Shown piece by piece: positions 8,412 to 19,105 of a DNA stretch of 64,000 bases (position 1 is its first letter; each line of letters opens with the position of its first letter). The stretch is from the NCBI RefSeq assembly GCF_011057975.1, contig NZ_CP049109.1, positions 1,016,001 to 1,080,000 of the forward strand, given 5' to 3'. Position numbers and translations under genes: made by a program. This DNA comes from Sphingosinithalassobacter tenebrarum (GTDB taxonomy: Bacteria; Pseudomonadota; Alphaproteobacteria; Sphingomonadales; Sphingomonadaceae). Below the pieces are notes generated by a model. The model was not told the DNA's origin. It worked only from the letters and a program-made list of their open reading frames with translations, and searched no databases.

Positions 8412-11204
8412 ATGTTCCGGGCGTTGATCGCGGCTTTTGCCCTTGTCTGCATGGCGGGAGTCGCGCGCGCCGACGACACGCCCAAATATGCGCCCGCGCC
8501 GGACTGGGTCGATACGGCCAGCGTACCGGAAGATGCGGCGACTGCGTCCAGCCCCTATGTCATTCTCGATCAGCAGCAACGGATCGATGGCGACAGGCTC
8601 TGGTCCTATGCCGACACTGCCCTGCGGATCACATCGACGCAGATGGCGACGGAATTCGGCACGATCAATCTGACATGGCAGCCCGAAAAGGGCGACATCA
8701 TCATCCATCGCGTCGCGATCCTGCGCGATGGCGAAACAATCGATGTCCTGGCCGGGGAAGCCGAATTCTCCGTGCTGCAGCGCGAACAGCAGCTCGAACA
8801 GGCCTTCATCACCGGAACGCTCACCGCGACGCTTGCGGTCGAGGGTCTGCGTGTCGGCGACATATTGCGCTTCACCTATTCGGTGACGCAGGCGGACGAT
8901 GCGCTGGGCGGCAATGTCCAGTCGCTGGCGCCGGTGATGCGTTCGCCGATGAAAGTCGGTTTCGGGCGCATCCGGTTGCTCTGGCCCACAGGGCAGGACG
9001 TGCACTGGAAATCGCATGTCGAGGGACTCGACGTCACCGAAAGCGACAGCGGCGGATACCATGAAGTCCATATCGCGCTGCCGGCCCCCGAGGAGCCCGA
9101 TCTGCCCGGTGACGCGCCTGCGCGCTACCGGGAGCTGCCGCTTGTGGAGATTTCGAGCTTTGACGGCTGGCGCGACGTGTCGGCGGCGATGACTCCGCTC
9201 TACCGCACCGAGGGGCTGATTGCTCCGGGCAGCCCGCTCGCGCAGGAAGTCGCGAAAATCGCGTCGGCGACCAGCGACCCGCGCGAGCGGGCGGCGCGGG
9301 CGCTGATGCTGGTGCAAAGCGAGATCCGCTATCTGTTTCAGGGGATGAACGGCGGCAATTATGTGCCGCAGACGCCGGCGGAAACCTGGGAACGCCGCTA
9401 TGGCGATTGCAAGGCCAAGACGCTGCTGCTGCTTGCGATCCTGCATGAGCTGGGCATCGAAGCCGATCCCGCGATGATGAGCCTCACCGCAGATGCCTTC
9501 GTGCCGCAGCGGTTGCCGATGGCCGGGGCGTTCGATCATGTGCTGGTGCGCGCGGATATCGACGGCGAGACTTACTGGCTCGACGGGACCCGTTCGGGCG
9601 CCACGCTCGCGGATATCGGCAATCGGCCGCAGTCGCGGCATGCCTTGCCGATGGTGGAAGCCGGCGCGTCGCTGGAGGAAATCGCGCGGCGTCCGCATGC
9701 GCAGCCCGATACGGTGACGCAGCTGGAAATCGATTCGCGCGCCGGTATCCGCCTGCCGTCGCTGTACAGCATCAGCACCGAGATCCGCGGCGACCTGGTC
9801 GACATGCTGCGTACGGCCAGCGCCACTGCCTCGCCCGAACAGATTGAAGGCTTCATCAAGTCGATCTTCAGCGATTTGCTGGGCCAGAATTACTATTATC
9901 TCGATGGCGAGATCAGCATTTCGGAGGAAACGGGTACCGCCACGGTACAGTCGCGCGGCATTTACTGGGCCAACTGGGATGAAGAGAACGGGCGGCACAA
10001 GCTGGCCATCGATCCCACGCTGCCGGACCTTACCTTCACACCGAATCGCGCTCGGCGCGAATGGCGGGATATCCCCGTGATGGCCGGCGAATATTCCGAC
10101 GAGCGCGTAGTGACGCGCTATCGCCTGCCCGAAGGCGATTTCACGATTGAAGGCGCGCGCGAATTGCCCGCGACGCTTGCCGGGCGCGCATTCACGCGCT
10201 CGGTGACGCAGACCGGCGCTGTCGTGACCGTCGACGATCGCGAGGTGACCGGGCTCGGCGAAGTGGCCGCGGCAGACATTCCCGCGACGCGGCGGGACGT
10301 GGCGCGGATCAAGGCGCAGGCGCTTCGCCTGATCGCGCCCGCCGATCTGCCGGCCTATGCCGACGAAGTGATCGCCGCGCGCGAGGCGGGTCTGCTCGAC
10401 CCGCTCGAAGAGGCCTTTTTCGAGCTTTCGAACAAGCCGGACGACGGCAATGCCTCCGGCTATCTGGCAAGCGCCTATTATCACCGGAGCACGTTCAATT
10501 TCGACGCGGCGTTGCAGGATTACACCGCGGCGCTGGATGTCGTGCCGAGCGCGGCCACCTATTTGCTCCGGTCCAGCGTGTATCAGCTTACGGGCGACTA
10601 TGATTCCGCGCTGGAGGATGCGCGCGAGGCGATGCTGCTCGATCCGTCGATGCTGCCCGCGGTGCAGTCGGTCATCCGCTTGCTGTCGCGCACCGGCAAT
10701 AGCGAGGAAGCGCTGGCGCTGGCCGAGGAACAGATCGCGCTGGGCGACAGCAATCGCGGCATGTTTGTCGAGGCCAAGGCCGACGTGCTCGCCGATGCGG
10801 GGCGCGTCGATGAGGCGATCGCGCTGATGGATGCCGAAGTGGCCGAACGACCCAACGACGCGCAGCTGCTCAATGCCCGTTGCTGGCTGAAGGGGACGCG
10901 CGACGCGCAGCTCGAATCGGCGCTCGCCGATTGCCAGCGCGCGATCGAACTGGCGGAAAGCCCCTGGGCGATCATCGACAGCCGGGCGATGGTCTATTTC
11001 CGCATGGGCGAACTCGAAAAGGCGCTCGCCGATTTCGATGCCGCGCTGGAAATGGCGCCTGGCCTGCCCAACAGCCTGTTCATGCGCGGCATCATTCGCA
11101 AGCGGCTGGGCGACAGCGAGGGCAGCCGTTCCGACCTGGAGCGGGCACGTTTCCTCGCTCCCGGCATCGAGGCGGACTATGCGCGATACGGGATCGCGCC
11201 CTGA
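8412..11204 (+). CDS. Exported DUF3857 / transglutaminase-like / TPR protein
   Basis: A 930-residue protein with a signal peptide (about 1-22), then a DUF3857 beta domain (about 50-270), a transglutaminase-like domain (about 280-420) and, after a second beta-rich region, a C-terminal array of tetratricopeptide repeats (about 670-920). A papain-like triad looks intact: Cys in RYGDCKAKT, His in AFDHVLV, Asp in YWLDGT. Such proteins are common in sphingomonads and Bacteroidota, but substrates are not known. The ATG at 8412 is preferred over one at 8388 because GGAG lies 8 bases upstream and the signal peptide then begins directly. Confidence 0.9.
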   Translation: MFRALIAAFALVCMAGVARADDTPKYAPAPDWVDTASVPEDAATASSPYVILDQQQRIDGDRLWSYADTALRITSTQMATEFGTINLTWQPEKGDIIIHRVAILRDGETIDVLAGEAEFSVLQREQQLEQAFITGTLTATLAVEGLRVGDILRFTYSVTQADDALGGNVQSLAPVMRSPMKVGFGRIRLLWPTGQDVHWKSHVEGLDVTESDSGGYHEVHIALPAPEEPDLPGDAPARYRELPLVEISSFDGWRDVSAAMTPLYRTEGLIAPGSPLAQEVAKIASATSDPRERAARALMLVQSEIRYLFQGMNGGNYVPQTPAETWERRYGDCKAKTLLLLAILHELGIEADPAMMSLTADAFVPQRLPMAGAFDHVLVRADIDGETYWLDGTRSGATLADIGNRPQSRHALPMVEAGASLEEIARRPHAQPDTVTQLEIDSRAGIRLPSLYSISTEIRGDLVDMLRTASATASPEQIEGFIKSIFSDLLGQNYYYLDGEISISEETGTATVQSRGIYWANWDEENGRHKLAIDPTLPDLTFTPNRARREWRDIPVMAGEYSDERVVTRYRLPEGDFTIEGARELPATLAGRAFTRSVTQTGAVVTVDDREVTGLGEVAAADIPATRRDVARIKAQALRLIAPADLPAYADEVIAAREAGLLDPLEEAFFELSNKPDDGNASGYLASAYYHRSTFNFDAALQDYTAALDVVPSAATYLLRSSVYQLTGDYDSALEDAREAMLLDPSMLPAVQSVIRLLSRTGNSEEALALAEEQIALGDSNRGMFVEAKADVLADAGRVDEAIALMDAEVAERPNDAQLLNARCWLKGTRDAQLESALADCQRAIELAESPWAIIDSRAMVYFRMGELEKALADFDAALEMAPGLPNSLFMRGIIRKRLGDSEGSRSDLERARFLAPGIEADYARYGIAP

Positions 11205-11272
11205 ACGCGGCATTCGCGCAAACGGCAGACGGCGGCTTGTCCGGCGCGCAAGGGCGCAATAGGGGCTGGGCG

Positions 11273-12313
11273 GTGACACGCCCTGCTGCTCCGCTCCGCC
11301 TGTCCCTCGACGGGGATGCATTGGTCCATAACTGGCGCGCGCTCGCCGCGATGAGCGGCGATGCCGCGTGCGGCGCGGCGGTGAAGGCCGATGGCTATGG
11401 CCTGGGCGCGCGCGACGTGGTGCGGCGGCTGGCGCAGGCGGGGTGCCGCGACTTCTTCGTCGCGACCTGGGCCGAAGCGGCGGCGCTTGCCGATCTGGAA
11501 CCGGCGTCGCTGGCGGTGCTGCACGGTGTGCGCGACGAGGACATGGCGTTCGCACTCGCTTCGCCGGCGCGGCCGGTGCTGGCCAGCGCGGCGCAGGTGG
11601 CGCGCTGGCGCGACGCGGGCGGCGGGGCGTGCGACGTGATGGTCGATACCGGCATGAACCGGCTCGGCGTATCCGCCGACGATATCATTGCGGGCCTGCT
11701 CGACGGGCTGACGATCGACACGCTGATGAGCCATTTGGCCTGTGCCGACGAGAGCGTGCCGATGAATGCGCGCCAGCGCGACGCGTTCGCCGGACTGGCG
11801 GGGCGCACGTCCGCGCGGCGGCTGAGCCTGGCCAATTCGGCGGGCATCGCGCTGGGGGCGGACTATCATTTCGATCTCACCCGACCCGGCATCGCGCTCT
11901 ATGGCGGGGCGCAATGCGCCGCCCATGCCGAACGCATCCGGCAAGTCGTCTTTCCGCAAGCGCAGATATTGCAGCGTCGGCGCGTGCCCACCGGCGAAAC
12001 GGTCGGCTACAACGCCACCTGGACGGCGCCCGCCGATACGCAGGTGGCGATCCTGAACATCGGCTATGCCGACGGTTATCTGCGCAGCTTTTCTGGGAAG
12101 GGCCGCGCGCATTCGGGCGACCGGGCGCTGCCGGTGCTGGGGCGCGTTTCGATGGACCTGCTCGCCGTCGGTGTCGATGCCGCGCCGGAACTGGCCGAAG
12201 GCGACTGGATCGGCATCGATTATGCGCTGCCCGAAACGGCGGCGCTAAGTGGCCTTTCGCAATATGAGCTGCTGACGGGGCTGGGCCAGCGGTTCGCCCG
12301 GGTCTGGAAGTAG
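11273..12313 (+). CDS. alr: Alanine racemase
   Basis: A 346-residue PLP enzyme that interconverts L- and D-alanine for peptidoglycan synthesis. The PLP-binding lysine is Lys38 in AAVKADGYGLG and the second catalytic base is Tyr246 in VGYNATW. The GIALYGG and GRVSMDL motifs are also present. It starts with GTG at 11273, just after an AGGGG site, 68 bases downstream of the DUF3857 gene. It is convergent with the thiolase gene. Confidence 0.95.
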   Translation: MTRPAAPLRLSLDGDALVHNWRALAAMSGDAACGAAVKADGYGLGARDVVRRLAQAGCRDFFVATWAEAAALADLEPASLAVLHGVRDEDMAFALASPARPVLASAAQVARWRDAGGGACDVMVDTGMNRLGVSADDIIAGLLDGLTIDTLMSHLACADESVPMNARQRDAFAGLAGRTSARRLSLANSAGIALGADYHFDLTRPGIALYGGAQCAAHAERIRQVVFPQAQILQRRRVPTGETVGYNATWTAPADTQVAILNIGYADGYLRSFSGKGRAHSGDRALPVLGRVSMDLLAVGVDAAPELAEGDWIGIDYALPETAALSGLSQYELLTGLGQRFARVWK

Positions 12314-12343
12314 CTTCTTCCGCGACCCGGGCAGGCAATCAGC

Positions 12344-13516
<1,173 letters not shown>

Positions 13517-13555
13517 GATGGCTCCTGCGGATGGATGGTCTGTTTTTTGTCGCGC

Positions 13556-14620
13556 CTATCTAGGTTCGCGATGCGCCCTTAGCCAGTCGGCAAGCGGCTC
13601 CCAGAGCTGCTGACGCCCGCGTCCGCCGGTGATCATGCCGACATGCCCCGCGGAAAGGATGCGCGAATCGGCGAGGCCTGCCGCCGTGGCGGCCGGCACG
13701 ATACGATCGTTCGCCGAGACGAATTCGACGGCGGGGCAGGACAGCGCCTCGGGGCCGGCGGACGTAGCTTCGATCCGCCAGCGACCGCTGCCGGGCAGAT
13801 CGGCGCTGAGGAAATCGTCGAAAAGCTGTCGCCCCACGGCATAGGTGAGGGGGGCGCCCTTGTTCGCCCAATCCTCGAGCGCAACGAAGGCATTTGCCTC
13901 CGCGCTGCCGCGCGGCAGCGCCGAGAACCGTTCATATTTGGCCACAGTGCGGCCGGGATCGAGCTGCCAGAAGCCGGCCTGAAGTACTTCGATCGGGACG
14001 AGGCCGAGTGCCTCGCAGCTTGGATGCGCCTGTTGCCAGATCGGGTCCATCGTCGCGAGCGCGTCGCCATAGCCGGCGAACCGCCAGGGCGCGGCGATCA
14101 TTGCCAGCCCGGCCACCTGGGTCGCGCTCGCCGCCGCCATCGCCATCGTCCCGCCGAGGCAATAGCCCGCAAGCAATGGCGGGCGGGGCAGCGCACGGAT
14201 CAGCGGCAGCAGCATCTGCTCGACATGCGCCGTGATGTCCTGATCGCGCTCCTCGGGCGTGGGACTGCCCCAGTCGACCAGCATCGGTCGCACGCCCTGC
14301 CGCGCGAGCCAGCGCATCAGCGAATTGCCGCGCGCCAGATCGAGCACCCAGGGCGGGTTGATCAGCGAAGGAACGACGACCAGCGGCCGTCCCCAGCCGC
14401 CATAGTCGCGCAGCACCGCGCGACCCGCGCGCGCGAAAACGGGCGTTTCGGGGCGCGGCGCGGCGCGGCGTGCCTGTTGATAGGCACGCAGGCCAGCCAG
14501 CGCGCGTGCGCGGCGCTCGGGCGATGTTGCGGTTTCGCTGCGCAGCATGGCCAAAAACAGAGGCAGGGGCCGCGGCACTTGTTGCGTTGCATCATCCGGT
14601 GTTACAGGAGAATCAGACAA
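13556..14620 (-). CDS. PHA synthase-like alpha/beta hydrolase with Cys nucleophile
   Basis: A 354-residue alpha/beta-hydrolase with the lipase-like box of PHA synthases, GYCLGG, which places a cysteine (Cys154) at the nucleophile position. Asp305 (SANDRIVP) and His326 (AGHVGM) complete the triad. The size matches the short PhaC of class III synthases, not the 550-600 residues of class I. Divergent phaR next door supports polyhydroxyalkanoate polymerisation. The start is uncertain: TTG 14620 keeps the conserved-looking N-terminus RPLPLFL; GTG 14578 or ATG 14548 are alternatives, and none has a strong ribosome site. Confidence 0.8.
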   Translation of the reverse strand: MSDSPVTPDDATQQVPRPLPLFLAMLRSETATSPERRARALAGLRAYQQARRAAPRPETPVFARAGRAVLRDYGGWGRPLVVVPSLINPPWVLDLARGNSLMRWLARQGVRPMLVDWGSPTPEERDQDITAHVEQMLLPLIRALPRPPLLAGYCLGGTMAMAAASATQVAGLAMIAAPWRFAGYGDALATMDPIWQQAHPSCEALGLVPIEVLQAGFWQLDPGRTVAKYERFSALPRGSAEANAFVALEDWANKGAPLTYAVGRQLFDDFLSADLPGSGRWRIEATSAGPEALSCPAVEFVSANDRIVPAATAAGLADSRILSAGHVGMITGGRGRQQLWEPLADWLRAHREPR

Positions 14621-14635
14621 GTGAGAGGGTGCTCC

Positions 14636-15208
14636 ATGAAGAAGAGTGGCGAAACCAACGGCCCGGTCATCATCAAGAAATATGCTAATCGGCGCCTCTA
14701 CAACACCGAGACTTCGTCCTATATCACTCTCGAACACCTCGCCGCGATGACGCGCGAGGGACGCGACTTCAAGGTGATCGACGCGAAATCCGAGGACGAC
14801 ATTACTCATAATGTCCTGACCCAGATCATCATGGAAGAGGAAGCGCGGGGACAGACCCTGCTGCCGGTCAGTTTCCTGCGTCAGCTGATCGCGCTTTACG
14901 GCGACAGCATGCAGGCGCTGGTGCCCGGCTATCTCGAAGCGTCGATGGAAAGCTTCCGCCGCAATCAGCAGCAGTTCAAGACCGCTGTCGAAGGCGCCTT
15001 CGCCAATTCGCCCTTCGCCGAACTCGCCAAGCAGAATATGGCGATGTTCGAAGCGGCGACTGCCGCGTTCAAGCCGGATGCGACGCAGCCGGGCGCCGCA
15101 GCCCACGGGGCGACCGACGAATCGGCCGCTGCCAAGGATGATGAGATCGCGGCACTGCGTTCGGAGCTGACCCGGCTTCAGGACAAGGTCGAAAAACTCG
15201 GCAAATAG
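14636..15208 (+). CDS. phaR: Polyhydroxyalkanoate synthesis repressor PhaR
   Basis: A 190-residue protein with the hallmark N-terminal DNA/granule-binding domain: VIIKKYANRRLYNT at about 11-24 followed by the TSSYITLEHL segment. PhaR represses phasin and PHA genes when no polymer is present and leaves the DNA when granules form. The C-terminus has a short coiled coil (EIAALRSELTRLQDKVEKL). Only 15 bases separate its start from the divergent PhaC-like gene, so it could repress both. Confidence 0.95.
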   Translation: MKKSGETNGPVIIKKYANRRLYNTETSSYITLEHLAAMTREGRDFKVIDAKSEDDITHNVLTQIIMEEEARGQTLLPVSFLRQLIALYGDSMQALVPGYLEASMESFRRNQQQFKTAVEGAFANSPFAELAKQNMAMFEAATAAFKPDATQPGAAAHGATDESAAAKDDEIAALRSELTRLQDKVEKLGK

Positions 15209-15220
15209 TTCTGCGGGGAA

Positions 15221-15241
15221 CGGGGCGCGTGCGACGCCCCG
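15221..15241. terminator. GC hairpin between convergent genes, possible terminator
   Basis: A 7-bp perfect stem (CGGGGCG / CGCCCCG) with a 7-base loop lies between the phaR stop and the end of the convergent methyltransferase gene. There is no clear T-run, so it would be a weak or factor-assisted terminator acting in both directions. Confidence 0.4.
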
Positions 15242-15247
15242 CCGGTC

Positions 15248-16066
15248 TCAATCCGGCTTACGGAACTTCAGTGTCATCCGGTCGCTCTCGCCGATCGCCA
15301 GATAGCGTTGGCGATCCGCGTCGCCTTTGGCGAGCGTCGGCGGCAGCGTCCAGACGCCGCGTTCCCAATCCGCGCTGTCGGCCGGATTGGCGTTTACTTC
15401 CGACGCGCCGACATATTCGAATCCCGCCCCTTCGGCGAGCGCCCGGACCGTCGATACCTTGATATAGCCGCTCGATTCCTCGCGCGCGGCGTCGGCATCT
15501 TCGGGCAGACGATGATCGACCACGCCCAGCATCCCGCCGGGCCGCAGCATCGCGAACATCTGGGCAAAGGCCTCGGGCGAATAATCGGCGCCGTCCCGCT
15601 GATAGCCCATGCGCCAGTTATGCACGTTGCGGAACGTCAGCACGACATCGGCGCTCCCGTCCGGCACCCGCGCATCGCCTTCCCCGGCCGGGAAGATGGC
15701 GGTTTGCAGGCTGCCATAGGTTTCGGGATGCGTTTCCTGCAGGCTGTGGATGCCGCTGAACCCGCGATCGCCCGGCGCAGTGACCCAGAGCTGCCCCTGT
15801 TCGGACAGATAGGGCGCTAGGATTTCAGTATACCAGCCGCCGCCGGGCCATATCTCGACAACTGTGTCATCGGCACCGACTCCGAAGAAATTGAGCGTTT
15901 CGACAGGATGGCGATAGCGGTCGCGCGCGATGCGGTCCGGCGTGCGCGTCGGTGCTTCGACGGCGGCCCGGATCGAGTCGCGCTGCGTGGCCGGAGCTCC
16001 GGTCGCCACGGAGGCGACCGCAACGGCGGTGGTGGCAATGGCTGCTGCAATCATTATCTGGCGCAT
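15248..16066 (-). CDS. Exported SAM-dependent methyltransferase-like protein
   Basis: A 272-residue protein with a signal-like N-terminus (hydrophobic 3-23) followed by a Rossmann methyltransferase domain: motif I-like VVEIWPGGGWYTEIL at about 68-82, and a later LRPGGMLGVVDHR strand. It resembles the predicted exported methyltransferases often annotated COG4798. An exported SAM enzyme is puzzling because SAM is cytoplasmic, so the N-terminus may instead be a membrane anchor or the domain may have another ligand. A GGGGAAA ribosome site supports the start. Confidence 0.82.
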   Translation of the reverse strand: MRQIMIAAAIATTAVAVASVATGAPATQRDSIRAAVEAPTRTPDRIARDRYRHPVETLNFFGVGADDTVVEIWPGGGWYTEILAPYLSEQGQLWVTAPGDRGFSGIHSLQETHPETYGSLQTAIFPAGEGDARVPDGSADVVLTFRNVHNWRMGYQRDGADYSPEAFAQMFAMLRPGGMLGVVDHRLPEDADAAREESSGYIKVSTVRALAEGAGFEYVGASEVNANPADSADWERGVWTLPPTLAKGDADRQRYLAIGESDRMTLKFRKPD

Positions 16067-16115
16067 GAAGTTTCCCCGCGGGTGACCACCGCTATTTGTG
16101 AGTCGAATCGTCGCG

Positions 16116-16304
16116 ATGCAAGAACGCCTGTGGACCGGAGCCGTTGCAGCAATATTGCTGGCGATTTTCAGCGGCGTCGCCGATCATCGCAGGCAGCGGC
16201 GCAGGGACCCGGATCGGGTGGGACTGATTCCCTGGACGTCGATCCAGTTCGTGGCGCTGATGGTCGCGGTGATCCTCGGCGGTCTGGCGCTCGACCTGTT
16301 TTAG
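16116..16304 (+). CDS. Small two-helix membrane protein, unknown function
   Basis: A 62-residue protein: a hydrophobic helix (about 5-21), an Arg-rich middle (HRRQRRRDPDR) and a second helix (about 40-60). Such small proteins are common in sphingomonads, but I do not know a function. The ATG at 16116 was chosen; a GTG at 16098 is also possible and the ribosome site is weak for both. It starts 49 bases from the divergent methyltransferase and runs into the end of the aspartic protease gene. Confidence 0.6.
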   Translation: MQERLWTGAVAAILLAIFSGVADHRRQRRRDPDRVGLIPWTSIQFVALMVAVILGGLALDLF

Positions 16305-16311
16305 GCGCGCG

Positions 16312-17472
16312 CTAGTAGAATTCGCGCAGTTCGAGCACCCGTTCGCTGCCGTCGCACATCGTGATCCGTACCGTTCGGCCGGGCAAGCCGACTGTCCAGC
16401 CGACAAGCCCCTGCGCCGAAACGCCGTCGCGCACTGCGATGCCGTCGGCCGCGCAGATGCGTTCGCCGACGCTCCAGCCGGCGCGTGCCGCGGGCGAGTG
16501 GCGCATGACGTGCAGCACGCGCAGTTCCCCGTCCCGATAGGCAAGCAGCAGCCCGCTGGTCGAGCGTATCGGCGGTGCTCCGGCCCGTGTCCCGGAAGCA
16601 AGCACCATCCGGCCGGCCTTTGGATCGAGCAGCACGCGATAGCCGAGCAGAAAGCCCGAGCCGACCCGACCCGCCGCGCCGACGCGCATTGAAAAGCCCC
16701 GTGCATCCTCGACTCGCACTTCGACTGCGCGCGCCGTCACATCGGCAATTTCGATTTCGGGGACGATGGCGACATCGGTCTCGATCGCGCCGCCCAGGCC
16801 GAAGGCGATGGTGCTGGTCATGGCCAGCGGCGCGTAGCGGCTCGCTTCCCAGATCGGGCGCGCGAGCGTGATTGCCGCGCCGTCGCCGGTATCGACGATC
16901 AGCGGACGCAACGGCGTGTCGCCGAGCCGTCCGCGGGTCATGTAGCTGCGGCTTGCCGGTGCGAGACGCAGCGTCGCGCTTTCGCCGCGAAAGGGCAGCC
17001 GTCCGCTGGGCAGGATGCGAAATCGGCGCGCGTCATAGTCGATGTCGAGCGCACAGCAGGAAAGGATGTCGCTGCCGATCAGCAGGTCGCTGCCGCCCCC
17101 GGGCCCGTCGAGCGGGGCGATGCCGATCCGTCCGCCGCTGCGGGTGAGGCCGCCGATCCGCAGGTCCGGGCTGGCAGCCCAGTACAGCGATATGTCGCCG
17201 CCGATCGCGGTCGCGCGCGCCGCCACCGCCCCCCGCAGCCCCGCTTGGTCCGCGAGACTTTCGGAAACGAGCGAATCGCTCAATCCCGTATCGAGCAGCG
17301 CGGATACCGCGCGACCGGCGAAATGCATGGTGAAGCGGATCTGATTATGCTCGGTCAGCTCGAACGCCACCCATTGCGCTTCGCTGTCAGGCGCCAGGCG
17401 GATTTCCTGCGGGGCTGCGGTGAGCGGTGCAAAGGGGATCAGGCACAGCAGCAGGGCAAGGCAGCAGCGCAC
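16312..17472 (-). CDS. Exported retropepsin-like aspartic protease with PDZ domain
   Basis: A 386-residue exported protein. After a signal peptide (about 1-20) come two related beta domains, each with an Asp-Thr-Gly motif (Asp61 in ALLDTGLSDS, Asp194 in LIVDTGDG), then a PDZ domain (about 305-386, with SPAARAGWSVGERI). One polypeptide therefore carries both halves of an aspartic-protease active site, as in pepsin, plus a substrate-binding PDZ. It begins 17 bases after cpaF on the same strand, so the two are probably cotranscribed. The GTG start has a poor ribosome site. Confidence 0.82.
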   Translation of the reverse strand: MRCCLALLLCLIPFAPLTAAPQEIRLAPDSEAQWVAFELTEHNQIRFTMHFAGRAVSALLDTGLSDSLVSESLADQAGLRGAVAARATAIGGDISLYWAASPDLRIGGLTRSGGRIGIAPLDGPGGGSDLLIGSDILSCCALDIDYDARRFRILPSGRLPFRGESATLRLAPASRSYMTRGRLGDTPLRPLIVDTGDGAAITLARPIWEASRYAPLAMTSTIAFGLGGAIETDVAIVPEIEIADVTARAVEVRVEDARGFSMRVGAAGRVGSGFLLGYRVLLDPKAGRMVLASGTRAGAPPIRSTSGLLLAYRDGELRVLHVMRHSPAARAGWSVGERICAADGIAVRDGVSAQGLVGWTVGLPGRTVRITMCDGSERVLELREFY

Positions 17473-17489
17473 AGGAATCGCGCGGAATC

Positions 17490-19037
17490 CTACAGACAGG
17501 CTTCGAGCAGGGCCTGATCGAAGCCGAACTGCTTGGCCTTGTCGAGCGTATAGGGGCGCAGGCCCATCGAGCGATATTCGCCGATAATCTTCCCATCGGC
17601 GCTTTCGTCGAGATATTCGAACTTGAACAGCTCCTGCGTCACGATGACGGGGCCTTCCATGCCGATGACTTCAGTGACGTTGGTGACGCGGCGGCTGCCG
17701 TCGCGCAGGCGCTTCACCTGGATGATCAGATCCACCGAATCGGCGATCTGCCGCGAAATTGCTTCCTTGGGCACCTTGATGTCCGACATCATCACCATGT
17801 TCTCCATACGCGCCAGGCATTCGCGCGGGGAGTTGGAGTGAAGCGTGGCCATCGAGCCGTCATGGCCGGTGTTCATCGCGGCGAGCAGATCGAAACACTC
17901 GCTGCCACGAATTTCGCCGAGGATGATGCGATCCGGGCGCATACGCAGCGCGTTCTTGACGAGATCGCGGATGGTGATTTCGCCCTGGCCCTCGAGGTTC
18001 GCGGGGCGCGTTTCGAGCGGCAGCCAGTGCGGCTGCTGCAGCCGGAGTTCGGCCGCGTCCTCGATCGTCAGCACGCGCTCGCCCGGGTCGATCAGCTTCG
18101 ACAGGGCGTTGAGCATCGTCGTCTTACCCGAACCGGTGCCGCCCGAAATGACGATGTTGAAGCGGCAGGCGCCGGCGATCTTGAGCATCGTCGCCATTTT
18201 CTGGCTCATCGATCCGCCCTGCGCCATCATGTCGAGCGTGATCGGCTTGGCCGAGAATTTACGAATCGAGATGGCGGTGCCGCGAAGCGACAGTGGCGGG
18301 ACGATCACGTTGACACGCGAACCGTCCTTTAGGCGGGCGTCGGCGAGCGGCGTGGTCTGGTCGACGCGGCGGCCGACCGAATTGCAGATGCGCTGCGCGA
18401 TCTGGAACAGATGCTCCTCGTCGCGAAACTGGATGTTGGCGAGTTCGAGCTTGCCCTTTCGCTCGACATAGGTCTGTTCGGGGCCGTTGACCATGATGTC
18501 GCTGATCGCCGAATCGGCGAGCAGTTCCTCAAGCGGACCGAGGCCGAGCAGTTCGTCGACGAGCACCTTCTCGAGCGCGAATTGTTCGCGGCGATTGAGC
18601 GTCAGTTTGAGTTCGGCCAGCACTTCGCCGATGATCGGGCGGAATTCCTCGGCAAGCTCGTCCTTGCTCAGAGTCGCGGCGGCTTCGGGATCTACGCGTT
18701 CGAGCAGCCGCGGCAGCACCTGTTCCTTGATCCGGTGGATCGAGGCTTCGAAGCCTTCCGAACGCGAACTGCCCTGTTCGCCCGGTCCCGCCTGGCGATC
18801 GGCCAGCCGCTGCATCGCATCGCTGCTCGCCTGCGAGGGCGCGGATTCGGGGGAAGTCGGAGTCTCGGGCTGATCGGCGCCGGGCAGCGGAACGCTGTTT
18901 ACCGATGGAAATTGCTCCCCACCCGGTTCGTGGGCCGGGCGCGACGGACCGCCGCCCTGCATCGGACGCGCGACGCCGAAGCCTCCACGACCCGAGCCGC
19001 TGCCTCCCAATCCGCTGCGTCGTCCGAAAGCGCTCAT
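17490..19037 (-). CDS. cpaF: CpaF/TadA-type secretion ATPase
   Basis: A 515-residue hexameric ATPase of the type II/IV secretion superfamily that drives Flp/Tad pilus assembly. A flexible Gly/Ser/Pro-rich N-terminus (about 1-95) precedes the conserved N-domain and the ATPase core: Walker A GGTGSGKTT at 299-307, the TIEDAAEL Asp box, and RIILGEIRG as Walker B. None of the other tad genes (cpaB, C, E, tadB, tadC, pilin) is in the window, so it is an orphan here. It sits between a membrane-protein gene and an aspartic protease gene. Confidence 0.95.
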   Translation of the reverse strand: MSAFGRRSGLGGSGSGRGGFGVARPMQGGGPSRPAHEPGGEQFPSVNSVPLPGADQPETPTSPESAPSQASSDAMQRLADRQAGPGEQGSSRSEGFEASIHRIKEQVLPRLLERVDPEAAATLSKDELAEEFRPIIGEVLAELKLTLNRREQFALEKVLVDELLGLGPLEELLADSAISDIMVNGPEQTYVERKGKLELANIQFRDEEHLFQIAQRICNSVGRRVDQTTPLADARLKDGSRVNVIVPPLSLRGTAISIRKFSAKPITLDMMAQGGSMSQKMATMLKIAGACRFNIVISGGTGSGKTTMLNALSKLIDPGERVLTIEDAAELRLQQPHWLPLETRPANLEGQGEITIRDLVKNALRMRPDRIILGEIRGSECFDLLAAMNTGHDGSMATLHSNSPRECLARMENMVMMSDIKVPKEAISRQIADSVDLIIQVKRLRDGSRRVTNVTEVIGMEGPVIVTQELFKFEYLDESADGKIIGEYRSMGLRPYTLDKAKQFGFDQALLEACL

Positions 19038-19105
19038 TCAATGCCCTGCTTCAGCCGGAAATTTGCCGGTATGCGAATGGGTAGATGCCAAGTTTTTACA
19101 ATTAG

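Noticed and set aside
8208..11555. Very long minus-strand open frame (over 1100 codons) opposite the DUF3857 gene and the start of alr
   Set aside because: It is antisense to two well-supported genes, is rich in Arg/His/Gly as expected of a shadow frame in GC-rich DNA, and has no domain I recognise.
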